Assembly: GCF_020595055.1 (NCBI RefSeq)
Contig: NZ_JAJDOO010000014.1
Coordinates: forward strand, 1 to 64,000
DNA: 64,000 bases
Reading direction: 5' to 3'
Source of the DNA: Desulfosporosinus shakirovi
GTDB taxonomy: Bacteria > Bacillota > Desulfitobacteriia > Desulfitobacteriales > Desulfitobacteriaceae
Part shown: positions 46,675 through 52,889 of the stretch, one piece after another
Position numbering within the stretch: position 1 is the stretch's first letter
Layout: each line of letters starts with the position of its first letter
Notes under the pieces: model-generated
The model's input: the letters and a program-made list of their open reading frames with translations, nothing else
What the model was told of the DNA's origin: nothing
Database searches by the model: none
Made by a program: the position numbers and the translations under genes

Positions 46675-47703
46675 ATGCGCATGTCAAAACGGATTTCCGT
46701 AATTTCGATTTCTATTCTGCTGTTTTTTAGCATGTTATTCTTAAATGGCTGTAACATTAAAGTTCCAGAGTTTTTTCCTGAAGAGGTCCCAGTTTCTAAT
46801 CTGCCTCCTGATGCACTGTTTATTGACAAAGATGCCATCTATAATCGAACTCTTGCACTTATTGAATCCGCCCAGACATCAATCTATGTTGAGCAGGCGG
46901 TGTTTGATGATCCTAATCTTATCCAGCTTCTCCTCACAAAATCACGTTCAGGTATTGATGTTCGCGTCCTTCTGGATCAATGGCAAAAAGCCAATCGCAT
47001 AACTTTGGATCAACTGAAAAGTCAAAATGTTTCAGTTCAGTTTTATCCAGCCCAAAAAGGACAATATAATCACACTAAATATCTAATTGTTGACCAAACA
47101 AGAGCCCTTATTTATGGTCCTGCTTGGACAGAGAATGGTCTTCAAGCACACGACCTAGCTGTGGAGCTTTCTGGAAGATCAGCATGGAAAGCTGCGACTG
47201 TATTTTCAAGGGATTGGGAATTTACCACTACTTTTCCCTTAGATGTCCCAAAGACATCCACTCTGCCAGAAGATAACATTGTTTTAGCCACTAATACTAA
47301 TGTCAGACAGCAACTTATAGAACATATATCCTCAAGTACAAAATCCATATGGATAGAAAGCACAGAAGTTACTGAGCCTGATCTGAAACAAGCCTTAATA
47401 GATGCAACCGTAAAAGGGTGTGACGTTCGCCTTATACTTGATCAATCACTAACTGCTAAAACACCCGTTACCCTGGAAGAACTGTCATCTAATGGGGTGA
47501 AAATTCGTTATTATCCCAGCCAACCGCCATTAGGAATGAACTTAGCAATATTTGATAATACTTCATTTATTCTAAGCAGTTCAGGTTGGACTCGCTATTC
47601 ATTCACCGCTAACCATGAATTTTCCGTTACAGTTCCTTCCCCTGTTGCATCGAACAAATTGATGACCATGTTTACCCAAGATTGGGAAAAAAGTACTGAG
47701 TAA
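46675..47703 (+). CDS. lipoprotein with two phospholipase-D-like domains, second one degenerate
   Basis: A 342-residue protein with an N-terminal signal peptide ending in LFLNGC, a lipobox-like site, so it is expected to be a surface lipoprotein. The first PLD-like half has the catalytic HxKxxxxD motif in YNHTKYLIVDQ. The second half keeps the fold (STKSIWIESTEVT, VRLILDQSL, SSSGWTRYS), but the HKD position reads MNLAIFDN, lacking His and Lys. PLD enzymes need two HKD motifs, so it may dimerise through the intact half or be inactive. ATG 46675 and ATG 46681 are both close to GGGAG; the second has better spacing. Confidence 0.8.
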   Translation: MRMSKRISVISISILLFFSMLFLNGCNIKVPEFFPEEVPVSNLPPDALFIDKDAIYNRTLALIESAQTSIYVEQAVFDDPNLIQLLLTKSRSGIDVRVLLDQWQKANRITLDQLKSQNVSVQFYPAQKGQYNHTKYLIVDQTRALIYGPAWTENGLQAHDLAVELSGRSAWKAATVFSRDWEFTTTFPLDVPKTSTLPEDNIVLATNTNVRQQLIEHISSSTKSIWIESTEVTEPDLKQALIDATVKGCDVRLILDQSLTAKTPVTLEELSSNGVKIRYYPSQPPLGMNLAIFDNTSFILSSSGWTRYSFTANHEFSVTVPSPVASNKLMTMFTQDWEKSTE

Positions 47704-47739
47704 GTGAATGCTCTGGACATTCACTGATATCAATTGCTA

Positions 47740-47792
47740 AAACATAATTACAGGGACAGGCACTTAAAATGCCTGTCCCTGTAATTATGTTT
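47740..47792. repeat. long perfect palindrome (23-bp stem), probable terminator
   Basis: The arms at 47740-47762 and 47770-47792 are perfect reverse complements around the core ACAGGGACAGGCA / TGCCTGTCCCTGT, with a seven-base loop. It lies between the convergent PLD-like and phosphatase genes and could terminate both, but the stem is longer than typical for this window. The core GGGACAGGCA also recalls intergenic palindromic repeats; a partial look-alike (AGGGACAG, then GGCAGGCATTTTTCCTGCC) occurs at 55145-55190. Confidence 0.75.
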
Positions 47793-47803
47793 CTAACCCT
47801 AAA

Positions 47804-48424
47804 CTATTCAATTTCGTCTAAGTGCTGACAATCTCCAAGGATACATGGAATCCATTTTTCTCCTTTGACCTCTAAAATATTCAGTGCCGTGTTATGTTGC
47901 CAGGGTGTTTTTGCCCATTCATGAACCTCAAATCCCAGTGCTTTTGTTACTAGCAACTTGAGGGTTAATCCGTGGGTTACAATGCAAACGGTTTCTCCCT
48001 TATGAATTTGTGCGATCTGTTGTAAAAAATCCCATGCTCTTTTTTGTACAAGTTCCATATTTTCTCCGCCAGGTGCAGTGACAAGATGAGGTTCTGAGTC
48101 CCATTGCTTAAAGATGTCCGGATAGGTTTCTCGTAATTCCTGCCAGACACACCCTTCCCACTCTCCAAATGAAAACTCACGAAGTGCAGGACTTGACGAT
48201 AGTTTTCCAAGTCCGAGTTCACTGCGAATCTCCTCAGCCGTGTTAATCGCTCGGAGAGAATCGCTGGAATAGATATGTTGGATTTCCTCGCCTCTTAACC
48301 TTATTGCTAAAGAGCGAGCTTGAAGTATCCCCTTTTCGGTAAGTGGAGAATCTAAACTTCCTTGGACTCGCCCCTCAATGTTCCATAATGTCTGACCATG
48401 GCGCGTTAGAATGATCCGTGTCAT
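47804..48424 (-). CDS. histidine phosphatase family protein (phosphoglycerate-mutase-like)
   Basis: A 206-residue phosphatase with the RHG motif TRHGQTLWN, the ALREFSFGEWEG segment and the second histidine in IVTHGLTLK. The sequence is closest in feel to CobC/alpha-ribazole phosphatase and PhoE-like broad-specificity phosphatases rather than a glycolytic mutase; no cobalamin genes adjoin it, so the substrate is left open. ATG 48424 has GAGGAG eight or nine bases upstream; the start at 48457 lies outside the fold. Confidence 0.88.
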   Translation of the reverse strand: MTRIILTRHGQTLWNIEGRVQGSLDSPLTEKGILQARSLAIRLRGEEIQHIYSSDSLRAINTAEEIRSELGLGKLSSSPALREFSFGEWEGCVWQELRETYPDIFKQWDSEPHLVTAPGGENMELVQKRAWDFLQQIAQIHKGETVCIVTHGLTLKLLVTKALGFEVHEWAKTPWQHNTALNILEVKGEKWIPCILGDCQHLDEIE

Positions 48425-48448
48425 AAATACACTCCTCAAAAAAATAGC

Positions 48449-48484
48449 CAGCGCCAAGACTTTGTCCCAGCGGTAGCCTTAGTT
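48449..48484. repeat. copy of a short dispersed palindrome
   Basis: AGCCAGCGCCAAGACTTT followed by GTCCCAGCGG lies between the phosphatase start and the 6S RNA terminator. It shares GCGCCAAGACTTT with the copy at 50294. Confidence 0.5.
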
Positions 48485-48510
48485 GCACTGATATGCTTTT
48501 AACTCTAGAA

Positions 48511-48542
48511 TTAAAAGGGTAGGGAATAGCCCCTACCCTTCC
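48511..48542 (-). terminator. rho-independent terminator of the 6S RNA gene
   Basis: On the minus strand AAGGGTAGGG-GCTATT-CCCTACCCTT followed by TTAATT; a ten-bp perfect GC-rich stem. Confidence 0.9.
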
Positions 48543-48721
48543 CCAACTTGCCGTAAGACTCCAGGTTTCTGACCCTGCTCTCGCAGGTGGGTGCTTAGTC
48601 TAAACTTTCCAACTTCCCTTATTCTTGAGAATACGGGCTTGTTGTAATCGTCCAGCATTTAGCTCCCTAGTCACATAATAGGATCAAAACCATGGTAGTC
48701 AATACGCACCAGCTAGGATAT
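48541..48721 (-). ncRNA. ssrS: 6S RNA candidate
   Basis: A non-coding transcript of about 180 nt fits a 6S RNA, which folds like open promoter DNA and binds the sigma-A RNA polymerase holoenzyme. The 5' arm GACTACCATGGTTTTGATCC pairs with the 3' arm GGGTCAGAAACCTGGAGTC over a long interrupted helix. The apex is a hairpin (CAAC..CCC.TATTCT / AGAATA.GGG..GTTG). In the middle, opposite unpaired bases, the 3' side holds a small CCTGCGAGAGCAGG hairpin, as in Firmicute 6S RNAs. The terminal helix includes GCGTATTGAC against GTCTTACGGC. An extended -10 promoter sits just upstream and a strong terminator downstream. Identity rests on architecture read by eye, not on a covariance-model hit. Confidence 0.78.
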
Positions 48722-48727
48722 GTTCAT

Positions 48728-48736
48728 ATTATACCA
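48728..48736 (-). promoter_or_regulatory. extended -10 promoter of the 6S RNA gene
   Basis: On the minus strand TGGTATAAT: TGn joined to a consensus TATAAT (48728-48733). This places the transcript start near 48721. No strong -35 is seen. Confidence 0.75.
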
Positions 48737-48773
48737 CTACTGTTACAAAAAATCTCTAGCAAATCCTTGGAAA

Positions 48774-49241
48774 TTATCGTTTTCGTATTTTGTCCTCAAT
48801 TTCCGCTAAACGATCTTGCAGTAAAGCAATAGCCATTTCTTGATTACGCACACGACGCTTCAGATGATCGACTAACTGTAAAAGTTCTCCAACGTCTTCT
48901 GTCATTGATTCAAACACTCTTCCGGAATGAGGCGTTTCTTCTTTATCCAAGTTTTCTGAACCTTGCGATTCTGATGATAATGCATCTGTCGAGTTTTCAT
49001 CAATGTCTTGAGCTGCCAATAAATACTTAAAACGAGCATATCTTGAGTTACGTCCAGGCTGAACTTCAATGACACCATCCTCTGCTAAAGCCTGAATAGC
49101 TCGCTTTAAAGTAACACTTGCAGCACCTGTTTCACGTTGAATATCTGAATATGCTAATTCAAAATCCTTGCCTTGATACATAGTAGAAATCTTCTCGAAA
49201 AATTCAACAAATTTTCGATGAGTTTTTTCTTTTAATCTCAA
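48774..49241 (-). CDS. winged-helix DNA-binding protein with C-terminal coiled coil
   Basis: A 155-residue protein. Residues about 10-70 form a helix-turn-helix/winged helix (FELAYSDIQRETGAASVTLK, then RAIQALAEDGVIEVQPGR). A low-complexity acidic linker (about 78-110) leads to a C-terminal coiled coil (ELLQLVDHLKRRVRNQEMAI, then ALLQDRLAEIEDKIRK). This suggests a dimeric or oligomeric regulator. The TTG start at 49241 has GGAAGGA ten bases upstream. Targets unknown; no family name can be given. Confidence 0.7.
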   Translation of the reverse strand: MRLKEKTHRKFVEFFEKISTMYQGKDFELAYSDIQRETGAASVTLKRAIQALAEDGVIEVQPGRNSRYARFKYLLAAQDIDENSTDALSSESQGSENLDKEETPHSGRVFESMTEDVGELLQLVDHLKRRVRNQEMAIALLQDRLAEIEDKIRKR

Positions 49242-49372
49242 TGCTAGTCCATCCTTCCATAACCAAAATAAAATAACTTAAAAACATTAATATTATATCA
49301 AATTTATGGAAAAAATCTATACTGAATATTGTTAATATTTAAATTTAATCAAACTAATTACAATTAAAATTA

Positions 49373-50203
49373 TCAATCTCCATATAGCCTTTGAATAACC
49401 TCGTCTGACAATCCAAAGGTGTATTCTTCAGATGGAAAAGTACTTAGTTTAACTTCTTTGTGAAATTGTTGTATTGCTCGTACACTATCTAACCTTAACT
49501 CGGCATATTGTTTAACAAATTTAGGTGTAAATCGTTTAAAAAGACCAAGAATGTCATGGAATACCAAGACTTGCCCATTACAATCAGACCCCGCCCCTAT
49601 TCCAATGGTCGGTATCCTCAGTCCGGTAGAAATTTGTGCGGCGACTTGCCTGGGTATCGCTTCAAGAACAATCATAAAAGCACCCGCCTGCTCCAAAGCT
49701 TGACCATCTTTAACCAACTGGACAGCGCTATCGAGGTCTCTCCCTTGTACTTTATAACCACCAAGCTGATTAGCGGTTTGAGGGGTTAAGCCAATATGTC
49801 CAACTACCGGTATTCCTGCACGAGTCAGGGTTTGAACAATAGGTACAATGTCCATGCCTCCCTCTAACTTAACGGCATCCGATCCGCCTTCTTTAATAAG
49901 CCTCCCCGCATTAACGATTGCCAGATCAATAGTCGCGTAGCTCATAAATGGCATATCAGTAACTATAAACGTCTGTGATGCTCCCCTGCGAACTGCTTTA
50001 GTATGATGAAGCATTTCTTCCATTGTTACTGGAACTGTTGAGTCATATCCTAGTACGACCATTCCTAAAGAATCTCCTACTAAAATCATATCGACCCCAG
50101 CTTCTTCGACGAACTGAGCAGAAGGGTAATCATAGGCAGTTAACATGCTAATTTTCTCTCCAGCCTGTTTCATTTTGTCAAAATCAGGAATCATCTTTCT
50201 CAT
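49373..50203 (-). CDS. panB: 3-methyl-2-oxobutanoate hydroxymethyltransferase PanB
   Basis: First committed enzyme of pantothenate synthesis (276 residues), making ketopantoate from alpha-ketoisovalerate and methylene-THF. Motifs are MLTAYDYPSAQFVEEAGVD, ILVGDSLGMVVLGYDST (metal ligand Asp), KLEGGMDIVP, HIGLTPQ and IGIGAGSDCNGQVLVFHD. GGGAGG precedes ATG 50203. The usual partners panC and panD are not adjacent. Confidence 0.95.
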   Translation of the reverse strand: MRKMIPDFDKMKQAGEKISMLTAYDYPSAQFVEEAGVDMILVGDSLGMVVLGYDSTVPVTMEEMLHHTKAVRRGASQTFIVTDMPFMSYATIDLAIVNAGRLIKEGGSDAVKLEGGMDIVPIVQTLTRAGIPVVGHIGLTPQTANQLGGYKVQGRDLDSAVQLVKDGQALEQAGAFMIVLEAIPRQVAAQISTGLRIPTIGIGAGSDCNGQVLVFHDILGLFKRFTPKFVKQYAELRLDSVRAIQQFHKEVKLSTFPSEEYTFGLSDEVIQRLYGD

Positions 50204-50293
50204 TACATTTCCTCCCTATGATCATTCTCTAATGAACAATTTTCTTTTAGTCATACTTTCTAAAATTTTGGCATACGTAGTTAATAAAGAAAA

Positions 50294-50366
50294 CTAGGCT
50301 AGCGCCAAGACTTTAGTCGCTGGCGATCGTGTTAATTGCCCAAGGCTGGCCAAGTTTCCCTGCAAC
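50294..50366. repeat. longest copy of a short dispersed palindrome
   Basis: Starts AGGCTAGCGCCAAGACTTTA, continues GTCGCTGGCG (which pairs with the left arm), and ends with AAGGCTGGCCAAGTTTCC. It lies in the 244-bp gap between panB and the divergent TIGR04086-type gene. It combines sequence seen separately at 18978 and 48449. Confidence 0.55.
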
Positions 50367-50447
50367 CCACAATCGAACATAGATGTTGAGTTTTGTGACC
50401 GCCAAGTTATACTTTCTTACGAGTACAAGCAAAGGAGGGATAAACCT

Positions 50448-50819
50448 ATGTCAAAATCCTTTCAAATCAGCTTAATTCTCAAAGGAATTCTCGTAGCGTC
50501 TGTCTTAGCCATAGTATTCTCTCTGGTATTCGGTGCTCTGCTCTCCTACACATCACTCCCCGAATCTAATTTGTCAATCAATATTATCTTTGGTACAAGT
50601 GTCTTTATTGCTGCCTTTATCACGGCCTTCCAAGCAGGCACAAGGGGGTTGTACTATGGATTGTCTATTGGCATAGGATTTATTCTTTTAGTGCTGATCC
50701 TATCCTCCGTTTTCTGGTCGAACACTCCGTCTTGGCTAAAAATGTTTGAGAAAACTATCGTGGCACTAGTTTCTGGTGGAGTGGGCGGAATCATCGGAGT
50801 GATCATCCCCCAACCATAA
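50448..50819 (+). CDS. TIGR04086-type four-TM membrane protein
   Basis: A 123-residue protein with four hydrophobic helices (LILKGILVASVLAIVFSLVF, IIFGTSVFIAAFITAF, LSIGIGFILLVLILSSVFW, IVALVSGGVGGIIGVIIPQ). Size and the small-residue C-terminal helix match the TIGR04086 family of Firmicute membrane proteins, whose function is unknown. AGGAGG lies ten bases before the ATG. A terminator follows at 50848. Confidence 0.75.
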   Translation: MSKSFQISLILKGILVASVLAIVFSLVFGALLSYTSLPESNLSINIIFGTSVFIAAFITAFQAGTRGLYYGLSIGIGFILLVLILSSVFWSNTPSWLKMFEKTIVALVSGGVGGIIGVIIPQP

Positions 50820-50847
50820 TTTACTATTCAGAAAACCGAGCTTTGAG

Positions 50848-50884
50848 ATAAGAGGGAAATCCCGCAGTGAGATTTCCCTCTTAT
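50848..50884 (+). terminator. rho-independent terminator of the TIGR04086-type gene
   Basis: ATAAGAGGGAAATC / GATTTCCCTCTTAT, a 14-bp perfect stem followed by TATTTATTATAATTTT. Confidence 0.88.
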
Positions 50885-51017
50885 TATTTATTATAATTTT
50901 CTACTTTTATCTGAAAAATCCTGCAATTTCCTAAATCTAATTTTAAAAACTATTACTTTTCATTTTCCCCGTAAGGCTATACAATAATTCAAAAAGCTTG
51001 CGGAGGAGGAAATATCT

Positions 51018-51458
51018 ATGTGCATAGAAAAAACCCCGTGGGAACAGGTCATAGAATTTCACGGGCATACGTGCCCCGGAATAGCCTTAGGTTATCGATT
51101 GGCCCAAATTGCTAATCGAGAATTGGAGATTTCCGCTGCACTCGATTCAGGGATCTCAGTTACAGCTTATACACATTCTTGCGCACTCGACGCCTTTCAA
51201 ATAATAAACCGGGCAACATACGGACGTAAAAACTTGCTTGTTGACGAAAAAAAACTTCATGTTTACCACTTTCAAAATGTGGATATGTCAAAAAAAATAC
51301 TGATCACAGTCCATTCAGAAATATTAGAACAGATCGCAGACGCTGAAGAACCTCTAAGTCCACGTGAAATACAAACCAAAAATTTAGAAGCTATCCGAAT
51401 TATTTTAGGTATAGAAGAGTCATCCTTTTGTAAAATACAGAATGTACTAATCACGTAA
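51018..51458 (+). CDS. FmdE domain protein
   Basis: A 146-residue protein with the FmdE signature EFHGHTCPGIALGYRLAQIA near the N-terminus and a conserved THSCALDAFQ segment; cysteines and histidines here are likely to bind metal. It lacks the C-terminal zinc finger of methanogen FmdE. Free-standing FmdE proteins occur in many anaerobes and may relate to molybdenum/tungsten enzyme or formate metabolism, but no such genes lie next to it here. GGAGGAGG precedes the start. Confidence 0.8.
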   Translation: MCIEKTPWEQVIEFHGHTCPGIALGYRLAQIANRELEISAALDSGISVTAYTHSCALDAFQIINRATYGRKNLLVDEKKLHVYHFQNVDMSKKILITVHSEILEQIADAEEPLSPREIQTKNLEAIRIILGIEESSFCKIQNVLIT

Positions 51459-51489
51459 TGTAATTTGAATCCTTAAAAAGCTCAAGTTG

Positions 51490-52287
51490 TTATAATTCTT
51501 TAGGGACTTCCTCCGTCTTTTTATTTCTCCATATTCTCCAAACAAGAAGCACCAACGCAATTCCTACGGCCACCATACTGCTCCATTGGGCTGCTGTCCA
51601 GTTGAATAAAAACCTTGGGCTGTCTCCTCTCAGACTTTCCAAAACGAACCTTGTCAGGTTATACAAAAACATATATAACAAAAAGATCATGCCCGACGGC
51701 CATTTTCTTAATTTTAGAATCACAAGAAGCGCAAAAATAATTATGTCAACTTGCCCTTCCCACACTTCTGCCGGCCATAGCGGTTGATCTCCAAATGTGT
51801 TTCGAGCAATGGTGCCGACGGGGTAAAGAATTCCAAAATCTCCTCCTGTAGGACCTCCAAAAGCGTCACCGTTCATTAGATTAGCATTTCTACCGATGGA
51901 CTGGGCCAATATAAGCCCAGGAGCCGCAATATCAGCTAATTCCCAGAAGGATAATTTTTTTCGCCAAACGTAAATCGCACCGGCTAATAATGCCCCGACC
52001 ACGCCCCCTTGAATCGAAAGTCCGCCATGCCAGATCGCCAAGATTTCACCAGGATATTTACTATAAAATCCCCAATCGAAAAAAAACACTTGCCAGAAGC
52101 GGGCACCTATTATACCAGAAATAAGTAATATGGGCGCTAAGTCCATAAATAAGTCTATGTATTCCGGGTGTCCTTCCGCTTTAGCAAAATACAGGGTAAC
52201 CCCTACTCCAATAATGAAAGCTAAAGCAAATATCGTCCCATAGGCCCTAATAGGAAAATCTCCAATGAAAAACCAATATTGATGCAT
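51490..52287 (-). CDS. lgt: prolipoprotein diacylglyceryl transferase Lgt
   Basis: Seven-TM enzyme (265 residues) that attaches diacylglyceryl from phosphatidylglycerol to the lipobox cysteine. Motifs are FPIRAYGTIFALAFIIGV, GARFWQVFFFDW, WHGGLSIQGGVVG (essential His) and GRNANLMNGDAFGGPT (the Lgt signature, with D in place of the usual E). Its presence fits the lipoprotein encoded at 46675. GGGAGG precedes ATG 52287. Confidence 0.95.
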   Translation of the reverse strand: MHQYWFFIGDFPIRAYGTIFALAFIIGVGVTLYFAKAEGHPEYIDLFMDLAPILLISGIIGARFWQVFFFDWGFYSKYPGEILAIWHGGLSIQGGVVGALLAGAIYVWRKKLSFWELADIAAPGLILAQSIGRNANLMNGDAFGGPTGGDFGILYPVGTIARNTFGDQPLWPAEVWEGQVDIIIFALLVILKLRKWPSGMIFLLYMFLYNLTRFVLESLRGDSPRFLFNWTAAQWSSMVAVGIALVLLVWRIWRNKKTEEVPKEL

Positions 52288-52587
52288 TATATCCTCCCTC
52301 AGCTGAAAACCATGTATTTTGATTTTACAAACGCTTTGCCTCTATTATTTTCCTTAAGTATAACTTGATCGTAATATACTTTTTAATAAGTTCCTTCTCG
52401 CAATCACAGAACCTTACCATTTATGGCAGAGTATTAACCCATGGTCATCTATGTAAAAAGTCTCGGCATCATAATTAAGCTACCACCATTCTCTTCGGCA
52501 TGGCACCAGCCAAGTTTTTCTAATACATTATAGCTTGAATAAGAAATGATCTCAAGTTTCTCCAACACTTTTCCTAAAGTATTATGA
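52288..52587. other. intergenic region with a copy of the dispersed palindrome
   Basis: AT-rich and without a recognisable gene. GGCATGGCACCAGCCAAGTT (52499-52518) resembles the copy at 18978, with GCCAAGTTTT in common. It presumably also holds the lgt promoter, but no clear -35/-10 pair was identified. Confidence 0.4.
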
Positions 52588-52634
52588 TTTTAAAAGACAG
52601 ACCAGATACCAAAGTAACCGTCTGTCTTTTAAAA
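52588..52634 (-). terminator. rho-independent terminator of the 66-residue membrane protein gene
   Basis: TTTTAAAAGACAGAC / GTCTGTCTTTTAAAA, a 15-bp perfect stem with a 17-base loop, abuts the stop codon at 52635. Confidence 0.75.
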
Positions 52635-52835
52635 TTATAAACTATTTAGTTTGGCATAAAATGGATCGTGTTTATTTCCACGGGGGATTTCTGCATTACG
52701 TTCTGCTTTTCCGGTTGGCTTTTGAACTCTTTGGAAATAGTCGGAGTGTTTCTTCTTAGCCGATCCCGCATCAGAATACAAAGTAATAACTAAGGCAGCA
52801 ATTACAATTAGTGCAACTAACCATTGGAACAACAT
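52635..52835 (-). CDS. small single-span membrane protein
   Basis: A 66-residue protein with one N-terminal membrane segment (MLFQWLVALIVIAALVITLY) and a basic soluble tail (KKKHSDYFQRVQKPTGKAER). GGGAGG lies eight to nine bases before the ATG. It is 54 bp downstream of the FtsA-like gene and could be co-transcribed with it; a role with FtsA-like protein is only a guess from position. Confidence 0.6.
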   Translation of the reverse strand: MLFQWLVALIVIAALVITLYSDAGSAKKKHSDYFQRVQKPTGKAERNAEIPRGNKHDPFYAKLNSL

Positions 52836-52889
52836 TTCACAACACCTCCCTTATTATTTTATGTCCTTCAGCGCGATTGTCAAGTGTTT

